Counted from the first letter of the stretch, positions 27,681 through 38,864 are shown. The stretch is 64,000 nucleotides of DNA from Heliocidaris tuberculata (GCA_025618425.1 CM046850.1:28428987-28492986); one strand, 5' to 3'. Program-made: numbers and translations. Notes: generated from the letters alone by a model not told the origin.

Positions 27681-28677
27681 AAGATAAAATAGTATCATGC
27701 CAGGTTACCGAATCCTGACGGTTCTAAAATGCCACTGTCCTGACAAACCTCTTCGTGTTTTGTATGAAGGTTTTTCGGTGAAAAAAAAGGAAGGGCGTTT
27801 ACTCCATGTATAATTATACGAGTTAAGTCCTAATTATGCCTCTCAGCTCTCAGCAAACGATATTACAAAGCAATAACATTTGAATTATATCCTCTTTGGC
27901 TCATATTTGATACTAAATTTAAAAAAATAATAATAATTATAAGGCGACGTTAGGTATTTTATGGGAACTCAATAAAAAGGCGCCCTGAATGTATTCATAT
28001 AGGTTGTTACGTTTGAAAAAACAATAATTGGGTATCTCCAGATTTGGAACCAACACTATAAAATCATTCGTGAACATAGGGTGAATATGGAAAAATTGAG
28101 AAAGGGCAAAAAGCACAAGAACTCGTGGCCTAAAATACTTGATTTAGGTCTGCCTTTAGCATAAACTGCTTCCATTTCAAAATAGGCGTAGCCAGGGGGT
28201 ACGAGGGGGCCATGCACCCATGTTCATCAGCGAAAAAAATGAAAAAAGGCATCCCCGGAACTTAGGGGTCAAGACCTTAACCCTACCCCTACGACAGGTG
28301 TTTGGAGCCACCCCTTCCCCGTTCAACAAGTCTGGTTTTCAATGTGAAGTATGAGAGCATGTAAATGGTAATCTTTTCTGTTTTCATTGTAACTTAGATG
28401 TTTTTCCACATAGTATTTTAAATACAACTTTTTTGTATTTCAAATTACATTTTAAAGGACTGATGTTAGCATTCAATGATTGATTTTTAATGATTGAAAA
28501 CGTCAGTCGTTTTTATTTCGGCTCGTGTCCTACTGATAAAACATTCCATGATAAATCAAGCCCTTTATCTCTTTCACTTTTCAGCTGGGTATGGCTCTGG
28601 TTTTCCATGTAGAAGGACAGGTACCTCCACCACCAGCCTCCATGCCTGTCTGTACATCTAATTCTTATCAGCATTGA
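16250..28677 (+). CDS. Laccase-like multicopper oxidase, ten exons
   Basis: Exons: 16250-16307, 20020-20252, 21274-21460, 22088-22324, 22963-23276, 24069-24216, 25185-25504, 26167-26308, 27322-27461 and 28585-28677. All have GT/AG borders and consistent phase, giving 623 residues. The first exon encodes a probable signal peptide. Copper ligands are complete: HWHGFH (121-126), HWWHSH (162-167), HPMHLHGH (514-521) and [12 protein letters not shown] (585-596). Cys586 is the type-1 copper ligand and Met596 the axial residue, which in laccases suggests low to medium redox potential. The order matches Cu-oxidase_3, Cu-oxidase and Cu-oxidase_2 domains. A Cys-rich N-terminal segment (about 27-70) resembles that of animal laccases. 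The family oxidises phenols or metals with reduction of O2 to water, usually outside the cell; the substrate here is unknown. Exon 2 has a weak donor (gtgact); a stronger one 6 nt downstream (gtaaga) would add two residues. Confidence 0.93.
16758..17338. repeat. TTAA-flanked palindromic MITE in oxidase intron 1
   Basis: TTAA at 16758-16761 and 17335-17338 bracket arms AGGGAAATCCAACCTT and AAGGTTGGATTGCCCT. Longer complementary stretches continue inward, for example GAACGAAATCGGACAAG with CTTGTCCGATTTCTTTC. Length is 581 bp, with no coding capacity. The rest of this 3.7-kb intron shows no other supportable gene. Confidence 0.75.
18931..19355. repeat. MITE with about 45-bp inverted repeats in oxidase intron 1
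   Basis: The left end TTAAAGGCCACCGCACACCT and the following CGATCGGTCTGCGATCCG are repeated as the inverse complement ending GTGTGCGGTGGCCTTA near 19352. The left boundary is TTAA; the right is TTAC, probably decayed. Confidence 0.75.
20286..20495 (+). repeat. Element with GCGACAATTG ends and CCTAA-rich core, copy 1
   Basis: The ends GCGACAACTGCTCCGTGG and CACGGGGCAATTGTCGC are inverted repeats. The core is a degenerate array of CCTAAACCTAACCC-type units resembling telomeric TTAGGG repeats on the other strand. It lies just after oxidase exon 2, inside intron 2. A second copy is at 50736-50912. Confidence 0.6.
22424..22690. repeat. Poly-G, (CA)n and (GT)n around a hAT-like remnant in oxidase intron 4
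   Basis: Poly-G lies at about 22422-22439, (CA)n at 22503-22563 and (GT)n at 22641-22674. Between them, 22571-22641 contains TTGTCCGAGCCCGATGTTCC and CGCCTCTG, matching the end of the hAT-like element at 39237-39359. The left end is poorly preserved. Confidence 0.6.
26690..26830 (-). mobile_element. tRNA-derived SINE in oxidase intron 8
   Basis: Read on the minus strand from 26829, the head resembles a tRNA: A-box-like TGGTCCAGTGGTTTAAGG and B-box-like GCGTTCGATCCCC, with acceptor-stem-like ends GGTGCCG and CGGCAC. It is followed by the SINE body motif CTTGAGCAAGGCATTTTAT. The non-tRNA tail and the position inside an intron argue against a functional tRNA gene. Confidence 0.7.
26831..27200. 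repeat. Microsatellite cluster (CA)n, (TA)n, (TG)n, (GA)n
   Basis: In order: (CA)n at about 26831-26905, (TA)n at about 27040-27088 and 27109-27129, TG-rich at 27130-27170 and (GA)n at 27179-27192, all in oxidase intron 8. Open frames here are repeat artefacts. Confidence 0.9.
27640..27678. repeat. (TA)n microsatellite in oxidase intron 9
   Basis: Perfect TA dinucleotides over about 38 bp. Confidence 0.9.
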
Positions 28678-28906
28678 TGTCATATGAACATTTAGAGAGC
28701 TATATACATCTAAAAAAGCCAGAAGAGAAAGATGCAGACTACTCTAACAACCAATGATGATGATGATTGTGATAACGAAATTCATGCAGTCGGTGAAGGC
28801 TTGTGGAAAAAGGCGCTTTATTTCATCTTACCATATTCATACTTTATTTCACGATAAACTCTGCCAAATCTACATGAAGCATTCTTACTCTATTTATACT
28901 ACATCA
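28678..28906 (+). other. Probable 3' UTR of the oxidase
   Basis: This follows the TGA at 28675-28677. No AATAAA hexamer is evident before the MITE at 28907, so the polyadenylation site is not assigned. Confidence 0.35.
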
Positions 28907-29035
28907 GGGGCCTGTAACATAAATAGATAAATCAATCCTACGATTCATGTCAATCGTAAGTCTATGGCAAACCATGTACTGAAGAGTTACAATTGATCGT
29001 AAGATTGATTGTATCTCTTTATGTTACAGGCCCCC
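28907..29035. repeat. Palindromic MITE with GGGGCCTGTAACATAAA ends
   Basis: The left end GGGGCCTGTAACATAAA pairs with TTTATGTTACAGGCCCCC at the right. Internal CAATCCTACGATTCAT and ATCGTAAGATTGATTG extend the pairing. Confidence 0.75.
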
Positions 29036-29103
29036 GGTGATGGTCAAGCAACTTAATGAGTCATTGTTTCTAAAAATCAGAGATGCTGGTACCATTCAGA
29101 TGT

Positions 29104-29272
29104 GGGCCCTCTTGCATAAAAAGTTGCGTTTAAACGTAAACGCAAGTCCAAAAATTAAGCGCAACTTGATTTTCAACCAATCAGGATCACGTATTTGGGA
29201 TTTGCGTTTGATTTTTTTTTTTTTTTTTGTTTTTTTGAGTTGCGATTAAACGCAACTTTTTATGCAAGAGGA
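29104..29272. repeat. Foldback MITE with GGGCCCTCTTGCATAAAAAG ends, copy 2
   Basis: Same arms and CCAATCAGGATC middle as 7261-7406, but with a poly-T expansion near 29212-29236 in the right half. Confidence 0.75.
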
Positions 29273-29294
29273 CTCTGATCTGAAATCCTGACTA

Positions 29295-29527
29295 AAGCCC
29301 GGCTGATACGAGGCGTCATTACGACTGCTTCAGTACCTGCGCTAATCGAGCCTGTGAATGCAATCAACACACAGGTCCGTTATTAAAAGTGTTTGTTTGC
29401 ACTGTTCACTTTGCGATCACCTTTTAGACGATATCATTCTTTCATGGTGCGCGTGCGCAAATAAAGCGTACCAATCACTGACGCGGTTTTAACTTCAGCA
29501 AAAGGCGCCTCGTGTGAGGCGGGCTTA
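29295..29527. repeat. MITE with AAGCCCGGCT / GGCGGGCTT ends, copy 2
   Basis: The ends AAGCCCGGCTGATACGAGGC and GCCTCGTGTGAGGCGGGCTT are imperfect inverted repeats. The interior shares GCGCTAATC and CACTGACGCGGT with 2509-2733. The right flank is TTAA. Confidence 0.6.
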
Positions 29528-30169
29528 AAGGTAAGAGATAGTTCTGGGAAGCTCTCAAAAACTTTTCGTGAGATTTCTTTGATTTTACTTAATAAATAGC
29601 AGGGAACTAACTGAACTAAGATGCTGTGAAGTTTTTTCCTCCTCAAGTGAAATACTTATCGAATAAGAGGTGAAAAGTAATAAAAATCCCTGGCCCAAAA
29701 AAAAGGGGATGTAAATTCAAACAACGGCCACACACATTATGCACATGGGGATTGATGTGTGTTATAGAATACGCTACACATAGTGCGAAGCGCTGGGTTT
29801 ATTGTGCGGGGAACCTTCGGGTGGATATGGTCTTAGCCGTGAGGCAGTGAAAAGCCGTTACCAAGAATTTCTTACAGATATTTACAATAACATTTGTTCG
29901 AAATCGTGAATGGAATTTTAAATAATCTCGTACATGTGCCTTATGATGAAAGGAGAATAGTATGTGACTATGTTAGATAAGTTTCTTGCCAGTATGTTTT
30001 TGCTACCGAGACTGTCTGTGAGCTTTGAAACAAAGAGGTCTATAAGGTGAGCATTTAGACCTTGTACTAATGTAACGATTTTCTCAGGATTATAAGATAT
30101 ACAACGATGCATATCAACATATTTTGACTAATCAAAATGATATTCTGTGAAGTTTTAATTTCTACAAAA

Positions 30170-30420
30170 TCTATAGGGATTAATCACTAAAGGCTCAGGG
30201 CAGTGTTTATAATGAATATAAAAGTTTTATTGGCCTCTTGTATGGCGCTTTTATCTGCATAGAATGTATTAATGCCCTTACATATTAATCAAGCTTTAGC
30301 TAAGCTAGGCTACCGATTTTGATGATTCCTTTCTATCAAGAAAATCAGGTACATTTTTAGTATGAGAGGGTAGCAAAGTAGCAACGTACATTAAACTATA
30401 TAGATAAATATCTTACCTAA
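30170..30420 (+). repeat. Dispersed repeat around TTAATCACTAAAG, copy 1
   Basis: TAATCACTAAAGG followed by TATAATGAATATAAAA, a GGCGCTTTTATC motif and AAGCTAGGCTACCGATTT recurs in diverged form at about 48478-48720. The flanking 29530-30169 and 30421-30960 are AT-rich with no gene recognised. Confidence 0.45.
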
Positions 30421-30960
30421 ATTGTGATTAGCTTATATAAATCAAATTAAAGATAAAAATGCTTACTTTAAAATACATCCAACTAGTATTTATTTTACAA
30501 ATATGATTAAAAATCATCAATCGTCAGGTGTCGTCACTAGGCCGGGGTTAGCAGCTATGCAGGTCCACCTTCAATCAAAAATTGAAAATGCAAATGAAAT
30601 GTTATTAATAAAGCAATGTTTGTATAACAAGACTATACCATGATTTTGCAGAATTTGTTTATTTCTGTCTTATGAAGAAGAGCTAAATTATGCGTTACTT
30701 AAGGGCGTGGAGAGTGGCTTAATTACAACGTAGCTTGTGTATAATAAAGATCCCATTCGCGAATTGAAAAATATATCACTGAATATCACGTGATATTGGA
30801 TAAATTAAAGCTTACGTTGTAATTTACATTATTACCACTACTTGACAATGTTGCCGAAATTATCCAAACGAGGAAACTAAGACTTAAGTAATTTGAACAA
30901 CTGGCTGCAGTAGAATTAAGAGGTCCTATAGATGAAATTGTCTTTGATTAGGTTTTAGGA

Positions 30961-31375
30961 TTAACCCTTTCAAGACAATTGACCACATTTTGTGGTTTGG
31001 CTCAATAACTTTTGATTCAGAGCTCTAGAAAATATACCAGATGCATGAGTAGAAAGAGCAAAAATTTTGGCACATACTAATGTATTTTTGTTTCATGACC
31101 ACATTGCGTTTAATGTCAGGAATTTTTAAAACAAGTATAAGCTTTAAAATCCTTAAATTGGCAACACATTGAGAGGTTCAAAATCATTGTTTTTCATCAA
31201 AATTGGCAATTTTTCAACTTTTCAACAAAATTTTTAACCATGAATATTGTTTTCAAAAAACATCACACCTTATTAGAACCATGTAGCACTAAAAGAAAAA
31301 TATTATTATTGCCAATTTGAAGAACAAAATAAGATTAATTTAGCCCTTAAACAATTCCTGTCCTGAAAGGGTTAA
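30961..31375 (+). repeat. 415-bp TTAA-flanked MITE family, copy 1
   Basis: TTAA at both ends encloses CCCTTTCAAGACA on the left and its partner TGTCCTGAAAGGG on the right. The interior carries CCACATTTTGTGGTTTGGCT and GGCAACACATTGAGAGGTTC. Copies of 415 bp at 50978-51392 and 413 bp at 58519-58931 (reversed) are nearly identical in structure. TTAA duplications are the signature of piggyBac-type transposition. Confidence 0.85.
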
Positions 31376-31430
31376 AACCAAGGACAAATGAAGTGGTAAA
31401 AGTTCACTGTTAATCCATAGGACATCTAAT

Positions 31431-31579
31431 CAGTGGCGGATCCAGGATTTCTTGAGGGGGGGGCCTCAATATTCACAAAAAAATTTGACAAGCAAAAAAA
31501 AAAAAAAAAAAAAAAAGGTCCTCAGCATTTTTGCGGCCCCCTTTTGGTCCCAGGGCCCCCTCCTCTGGATCCGCCACTG
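31431..31579 (+). mobile_element. hAT-like MITE with perfect 8-bp target duplication
   Basis: The ends CAGTGGCGGATCCAGGA and CTGGATCCGCCACTG are inverted repeats. The direct repeat CATCTAAT flanks both sides (31423-31430 and 31580-31587). An 8-bp duplication with CAGnGGC ends is typical of hAT transposons. The interior has poly-G, GACAAGC and poly-A tracts and codes for nothing. Confidence 0.88.
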
Positions 31580-31734
31580 CATCTAATAACCTATGAACCT
31601 AAATATATGTGTGACAGGTTGTAAAATTAATGATGTTACGGATGAAGCAGGTCAAAGACTGTATTTTTTTTTTTTCAGGTTTTTGCGCCTTGACCCCTTT
31701 ATGTAAAACATCGAAGTTGACAAAAATAATCTAA

Positions 31735-32072
31735 TATACTATTAATACATGGTTGGGAGTGCGTTAGTGCGATCTGGCAACACAAAGGTTTTTATCGTGG
31801 TGTACTAACGCACGAGGCGTAGCCGAGTGTGTTAGTACACCACGATAAAAACCTTTGTGTTGCCAGATCGCACTAACGCACGAACTCACAACCATGTGTT
31901 AATAGTTTTATAAAACGGGTCTACAATCTTAGTGTTTTCTTACAATCTTAGTGTTTGATCCGGATTAGCCGTGCGTTAGTCCCCTCGCCGTGCGTTAGTA
32001 CTTTTTTTTGCACGGTCACGTGATGTTATTTGACCAATCAGGAAGGCTACATTCTTGAACCCGTTTTATAAT
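31735..32072 (+). repeat. 338-bp foldback repeat family, copy 2
   Basis: Same structure and orientation as 4501-4839, including the CACGAGG-CGTAGCC turn and the closing GAACCCGTTTTATAA. The hairpin arms are better preserved here than in copy 1. Confidence 0.85.
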
Positions 32073-32865
32073 TGTTAATGTTAACAAACACGAGGTAAGA
32101 AAATACACAAAGCCTTACTCTCCAAGATACCTGAGGTGTTTATACCGGGAAGTTATATGGCAACAGCTTAATTGCTTTAAAAGCGATGGTCTTGAAACGA
32201 GCTTAATTGAGTTTACGGTATCAGGTTGTCATCAATTCTAAGAACGTTCTAATTTTTGTTTTTGTTTGTTTGTTCGTTTGTTGTTTTTTTGTTTCTTTTT
32301 CGGCTGAGTATCGAGTGATCCGGTTACATAGTAGTATACCCACACGTCGTGTCCTGACAGGTTGGTTATCCGAACAGCTTATTTTTATTTAACAGTATAA
32401 AATTAAAAAACTTTTCATGCATATTGTCATAAATTTTTCAAAATATAGGTTAACAACTGAACGAATTGCATATATATTCACTGATTTTATTTTCATTTGA
32501 TGCATATTTTGCGTAAAATCCGACGGCAAAATTGACAGGTTTATTTTTGCTAAGTGTCCGGACACAAGCGGGGCTGTCGTCGGAGGCCATTTTTTATAAA
32601 CTTGTTTCCATGGTGGCTCCTTATCTGTTCTATATTGCCGCCTTATACATTCTGTTTATATATTGTATATATACTTTTTTTATCTGTCTGCCAATTTTAA
32701 TTTTATTCATTATTTTTTTTATTTCCTATCATTTTAATATCTTTGTTTTTATGTGATTGTTTTCTATCAATTCAATAAAACATATAAATATATTTTCAAA
32801 AAGTATCCGGACACACAACCCCCATACTATAATAGAAGTACGATAATGGATTCATATTCGGGGTC
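32073..32865. other. Non-coding stretch
   Basis: AT-rich with T-rich runs near 32250-32300. No gene recognised. Downstream sequence for the minus-strand FCGBP_N gene may lie here, but no polyadenylation site can be assigned. Confidence 0.4.
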
Positions 32866-32867
32866 CA

Positions 32868-33133
32868 CTCGCTATTCATAGAAAACCGCTATTCATAGAA
32901 AACCGCTATTCATTTAACACGCGTTATGAATAGCGGTCCTTACGAATAGTTATGAATAGTGGTCCTTATGAACGGAAGTCCTTATGAATAGCGAGGTAAT
33001 TTGTCTATGGTTTGCTCGCTATGTAGAAGGACTGCTATTCATACAAAACCGCTATTCATTTAGTAAAGCGTTATGGATAGCGGTCATGAATAAGTAGTCC
33101 TTATGAATAGCGGTCCTTATGACTAGTGAGGTT
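32868..33133. repeat. Tandem duplicate of a palindromic GCTATTCAT unit
   Basis: Two units (about 32868-33000 and 33005-33133). Each begins with TCGCTATTCATAGAAAACCG-like sequence and ends with its complement in TATGAATAGCGGTCCTTATG, so each unit can form a hairpin of its own. Confidence 0.65.
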
Positions 33134-33193
33134 ACCCCTCATATTCATACCTTCACAGTCTCGATCGTAATCAGTGTTGTTCAATGTCGGCAT

Positions 33194-33519
33194 TTAGTCC
33201 ACGCGAGTCAGTGTTCTATCATCGGAGGCTGCACGATACAAGTAGGATTCACGGTAACCTGTACCATACATAGAAGCACTGAACCTGGGATAGAAGTCGT
33301 GGCCATCGTCAGTCATGCGTTGACTTCTTAAGGTGTGTGTTCCGTGGGAAACTTCAGCCCATCGTGCGCAGTACCTCGTTCCGGCGTTCAAGACATCGAC
33401 GGTATTATTAGCCATGTATGTCCACATCGGCTGTTGGAGAGACGGGAAATTTTTTTTTAGTCCCAGTGCAGGTGAAACTTACGAAACCAGTTTCTTTGGA
33501 ATATGAGGATGGGTGTTGT

Positions 33520-33597
<78 letters not shown>

Positions 33598-35750
33598 ACA
33601 GTAGACGACTTTGTTGGATGAAAATTGGGATATGGTCATACAACTGAATTAATGGATCTTGCACTATCATTCATTTATGTGCATTCAAATTAGCGAATAT
33701 ACCAGTTGGGCCAAAGACTCATAAATTGAATACACATGCAAACTGTGAAATTGGCCGGAAAATCTATATTTTCCCCAATTCTGGACAAAGAATGACCAGA
33801 ATGTGAAAAATATTCCCTACTTGGGCATTAAATTGCGTAAGTGGGATCCACAAGTACTCTTATGATAGCATCCATTCGGCCGTAAATTTTAGGGATGAAT
33901 TTTTATTATTAGTGATTTAGTAAATTTACGATGCTGATGGCTTACGTAATGATCAAAATAATGTGTAGTCAGTGCCTTAGAAGTCACGTTAAAATGCAAA
34001 TCGAATCGAATATCGAAAATATTGCCCTTAAAAGGACCATAATACCCTCGTCTTCGACTCGGGGCAATATGATGCTCTTGCAGGCAATATATTCTGATAT
34101 CCCCTTCAAGGCAATCCAATATTATATAAATATTCATCAAAAAGTAAAGTTACATACTTCAAACCTAACGGGGATACCGTCCATCAAAGCAGTTATATTC
34201 TCCATATATTCGCATCTAGATGTGATTCCTAGATAATAATTGCGTACATAGGTGATCGTTGGGGAAAATTCATAGACTGGAAAGGTTGCCATCGTTACGT
34301 ATTGTTCGATCGGAATTGCACGGATCATAGAGGGATCACCAACCCTATGGTCTCTGTAAAGTCCTGGACTGTACTGCATGATGGATATCGGTTTGTCTGC
34401 TGATACAACCAACATTTCTTGAGTTTGAATATCGACTGTCTCGTAATCACCCATGTTCAGCTTCACAACCACGTCGTCGTACGAAACAGTGGTATTGTCA
34501 CGACCAGCTATAACCTGAAGAAGATACCCCGCCGTTCGCGACGCCAACGGACTAATAACATACACCTTTCCCCATGCAGTGAAAGGTGCAAGCTGCTCTG
34601 CTATGTGATCACAAGCGCTTACATTTGCAGGAACGTTGGCACATTTCGAGCCGACACTTACAGCGAGAGAAGTATTTGCAAGGACACGTGATCCTGTAAT
34701 GTTGATGAACTGTGGGAGTAACTGTATTGTTTCATACGGGAGAAGGGTATATCGAATGATGTCACCTGCGTAGAACTGATCATTCTCAAATTCAACACTA
34801 GACTGAAGGTAAATTTCAACGTATGTGTTTTGCTCCGATGCAGAAATTGAAATGAAACCTCTACCACCGTTATAATTGTTTTCCCTGGTCATCGTCGCTA
34901 TGAAATATTCCTGTCCGAGATATTGCTTTGGAATCACACTGAATGTATCTGAAGAGCGGTTGTAGATATTGTATGCTAGGACGAATATGTCACTGTCCGA
35001 TGTGATAACGACTGTAGAGTTGATCTTACCAGATACATTCCTATATATGAGGGAGTTTGGTAACGGATAATCATATGGTCCGGACCCAGACAGCAAGGTG
35101 ATGTTGACATCGAGTGATATCCCGCGAACCTGGATATTAACAGTAATGTTTTCATCTGATACTCCTTGAAGGACCACTCCGATAGACTCGGAGGTGTTGA
35201 AATAGATATAATTGGCCACGGGAGCGAACACAAATTCCCTACCACCATTGCCGGAGAGGACTGACGTTGCACATATTCCTGTAAATCAAAATAGAAACAT
35301 TATATTAACAAAAAGTCATGGAATTCAAATTCTTTTTTTTATACCATGTTATTAAATATATATGCATTGCCTGTATATAGGGAGACAAACTTCGAATCTA
35401 TATCGTCGAGGTGATTGTAATGACTATTTCCTGAGGGGCGCAGCCCCAAAGGAAATTGTGCTATTTCAGTGGCTGAGACCTCATAGTTTTAGCTGGTGTC
35501 TCGAATAACTGTAGGCCTTGTGTTTGTCTTATATCCATCCAGTTTGACTATTTACATTTTGTAAATAAACAAATACATATCTAAAGAGATGCAATGACTT
35601 CTCGTCAATAAGATGACATTTTTTCCAGCCAGCAAGCGAAATCACAAACGCGCCTGAGCCTGAGCCGTTGTTCCGCAGGGGGAGCCCTAGAGCAGTGGCG
35701 GATCGGGGGGGGGGGCGGGGATCAAAAAGGGGCAAAAAAAATGCTGAGGA

Positions 35751-35784
<34 letters not shown>

Positions 35785-36966
35785 TGTCAGAGATTTTTTG
35801 AGTGAAAAAGGAGCCCAAAAATGCTGAGAATATTTTTTTTTTTTTTGCTCGTCAGACAATTTTGTAAATATTGAGCCCCTTCCCTCAAGAAAACCTGGAT
35901 CCACCACTGCCCCAGAGCGTAACTCGGCTCCCCGCAAAAGGATATGACTTCTGCCACTCAATCACTTAGCTGCCCCACTAAAGCAATCTCCTCAAATAAA
36001 CGGGAAATAGAATTATCTTTCTCTCAAAATATGCTAAAACGTCAGAGTTTTTGTGCTTCGCGCGGGAAGGGGGAAACTCCCCCTCTCTACAAAACCTCGC
36101 TACAAAACCATACGCAGTTAGCTTTTTTGGCTATTGGGATTGCGCATGTGCACTGTGTAATGCGCTTGTCGGGCTGCCTACGTCATGATGTCTTGTACGA
36201 ATGGCGTGTCACGACTGGAACATAGCATTCTCGACAAGACAGCCAACTTTGAACGAAGATAACTTATTTCCAAAGTATTTTTCATGCCAAAAAATTGTTT
36301 GGCCAACATCTATGGAACTTAAGTTATGTTACATCGATAAACAGAAAATATGGTACAAATTATCTATTTTGTTTCAAGAGGAAGTTCTTGCTTTACCGAA
36401 AAATTAGTAGAACATAAAAGAGCCCCGTGGATCATTCTCTTTGAAAACGAACTTTGCCTGCCGTCATTCTTTGCGCGATCGGCTGCGAGCGAAACGCCGC
36501 ATAATTGTTCCTTATTTATTTTGGTACCATATCTGCTAGCCAATCGCATCCATTCATTAAGCACCAGAGAGATTGGGGCAGTTGACATTGGTCATTGCAG
36601 CAATGAAGCTGTATATCCAAACCCTTTAGAAGCGCATAGGGACGTTATATCATAATGTGATATGCGCTATACAAGAACGGTTTATTATTATTATTATTAT
36701 TATTATTACATTGGTGCGTCACCACTGGTGACAGTACGGTATTGACAATATTAATAGTTTGAATTAAATACCATATAGGCTACACTTTTTAAACTGCTCA
36801 TTGTCACTCTTCAGGATATGGCAAAACAAATCTAGCTAAAATGATGAGCTATCTCAAAAATTATTCTTAACTATCTGATTACTGGAGATGATAAAACGAA
36901 TTTACCGAAAATGATAAGTAGTCCTGCGCGAACTCCAAAGGATTGCCATGGTTGCTTAGGCGCCAT
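33194..36966 (-). CDS. Secreted IgGFc-binding (FCGBP_N) domain protein, three exons
   Basis: Minus-strand exons: 36966-36906, 35278-34158 and 33430-33194, with GT/AG borders and phases 1 then 0, giving about 472 residues. Exon 1 encodes a signal peptide with hydrophobic core AGLLIIF. The mature chain begins with GNGGREFVFAP, the usual start of the FCGBP_N (IgGFc_binding) domain. Family landmarks follow: SDSDIFVLAYN, a Cys-linked block with ACDHIAEQL, GDPSMIRAIPIEQY, and in exon 3 the closing YGTGYRESY. There are many N-glycosylation sequons. In vertebrates this domain heads the mucus protein FCGBP, whose VWD repeats are absent here. The stop at 33194-33196 makes exon 3 terminal, but a splice donor inside it (gtatcg after GAATCCTACTT) could lead to unseen exons. 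No membrane helix is seen, so the product is probably secreted. Whether it binds antibody-like ligands cannot be said. Confidence 0.85.
33520..33597. repeat. (GTA)26 microsatellite in FCGBP_N-gene intron 2
   Basis: Twenty-six uninterrupted GTA units lie between the second and third exons of the minus-strand gene. This is likely a highly length-variable marker. Confidence 0.95.
35693..35909 (-). mobile_element. hAT-like MITE in FCGBP_N-gene intron 1
   Basis: The ends CAGTGGCGGATC and GGATCCACCACTG match the family at 31431-31579, reversed. Direct repeats CCCTAGAG (35685-35692) and CCCCAGAG (35910-35917) agree at 7 of 8 bases. The interior contains long poly-T tracts and GCTTGTCAGA motifs. Confidence 0.8.
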
Positions 36967-38628
36967 TCCTGTATAAGAAGAATAATTTTGAAGAAGCGTT
37001 GTATAAAGAAACTTGATTAGGAGATAATGGTGCGGTTTTGTAAAATACGATACGACACGATCGAAGAGTAATGTTGACCCCGATTCTTTATCGAGTTTTT
37101 GTACAAAATGATGTCTAAATCTCGGTTTCGCCATATAGCTTGGTGGGTTAGGGTAAAAAAAATTCGATTATCGTGGCAAGGCGGGCAAAAGCACCATTTT
37201 GGGGGTGTGAAGTTTCCTTAGGGTATGTAACCATGATAACAGGCAATATCCAAGATGACCGCTGGGTCAAGCAGCCACTTATAAGAGAAAATCCTACTTC
37301 ATAACTCTTTATTACAGAATTACTTTAACTTTTTACTCAAATCATGGAAGTCCATATTGTTGCTGTTTTAACCAAAGAAGAAAACAGAAAAATAAAGAGA
37401 AGGCATGGCAATATTAAATTTCATTTTCCCTGTCTTAGAGCCGGTTTTCGGCATAGTGGTGCTGGTCTTCGGCCACATAAAAAACCCAATGGAGAACAAA
37501 ATTCCAGCGGGGCAAGAAAGGACACGAAAGGATGGGACTGATAAGGCCCAACTATAGTATTCATATATATCGTCAACTCACTAAGTACTTTGTTATGCAA
37601 AGCACAATATAAAGCTATTTTTACATTATCAGGTTAGGTTCTTCGACAAATTTTTATTTGGATTTTAAAGACCAGAAACAATTCAAAAGTTAATTCAAAT
37701 TTAAGGTCAGTCTACTGCATAGGCATACAGGCACAGTTTCGCGTAGGGCCTGACGTCTCTTGCCCGAATATCAACTTTCCACGCAGTTTCCAAAATAAAG
37801 GTTTTACATTATAGTAAAAATAACACGAGATAAGACATAAAGATGAGTATTTGGTTACATCGCTACCCGAATGATGATGGTTTTCCGAGTAGGAACTTTG
37901 GAAATCCTCCGGGAAATAAGGCCTATGATACATTCCCCAGGCCCCCACCCCATACCCTTTGCTCTATTGGTGTTTTACAGCACTCACACATGCGGCATTC
38001 ATAATATGTCATAGTAAATTCAAGGTGGTATTATAACTTATACATATCAATATAATATTGATTTGATTGTCAGTACCGGAAGTATGCAAAAATTTATACA
38101 TTAAATGATGATAGAGATAATTTTTTGGGAAAAATTCCATAATTGCTGTCCTAGGACTGAACTGACATGGATTACGGTTTTACAAAATATATAGGCCTAC
38201 ATATATTACTGACAAAAATACAACGATACCCCCCAAAAAACAAACAAACAAAGACAACAACAAACAAACAAACAACAACAAAACAAAACAAAACAAAACA
38301 TAACAAACAAAACAAAACAAAACGAAAAGAAACAAAACAAAACAAAACAAACAAACAAAAAACCCAGCAAACAAAACAACAGCATAAGATATGACAGAAA
38401 TGATGGAAATAACAAAGAGCGAAATTATTCAGAAATAAGAATCTTGGAAAACAAAAATCTGCATTACACTTGAAGTTCATCATGACTCCCAATAAAAACT
38501 GTAATGTTCGGGAAAGGAACATCATGCGTCCTCTAATATCTACCATGCACATTACGGACTTTTTTTGCTGTTTGCATTATATAATGTGCAATATTAGAAT
38601 ATAAGAATTGAATTGAATTAGATTATGT
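36967..38628. other. Upstream of the FCGBP_N gene; non-coding, with (CAAAA)n tract
   Basis: No second gene recognised. 38236-38375 is a CAAAA/CAAAC simple-repeat tract whose open frames are artefacts. Promoter elements for the minus-strand gene should lie above 36967 but cannot be pinpointed. Confidence 0.4.
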
Positions 38629-38864
38629 CATGCGCGTACCGGGGGGGGGGGTGTTTTGGGTGTTTTAGGTGGTTAAACACCCCCTTTTGGTGTTATTTGA
38701 TGTTAAAACACTTCCCTTTGAATTTCAAAACACCCCCTTTAGAATTGCTGATAACCTTCTTTTATTTTTTATTTTTTTTTTTTTTTATTTTTTTTTTTTT
38801 TTGCTTGTCAGAAAATTTTGGAGTAAAAAACACCCCCTTTTAAAAAATCCTGGGTACGCCACTG
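38629..38864 (-). mobile_element. hAT-like MITE with perfect 8-bp target duplication
   Basis: The left end CATGCGCGTACC and right end GGTACGCCACTG are inverted repeats with two mismatches. GATTATGT flanks exactly at 38621-38628 and 38865-38872. The interior has poly-G, T-rich tracts and GCTTGTCAGAAAATTTT, a motif shared by several family members here. Confidence 0.85.
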
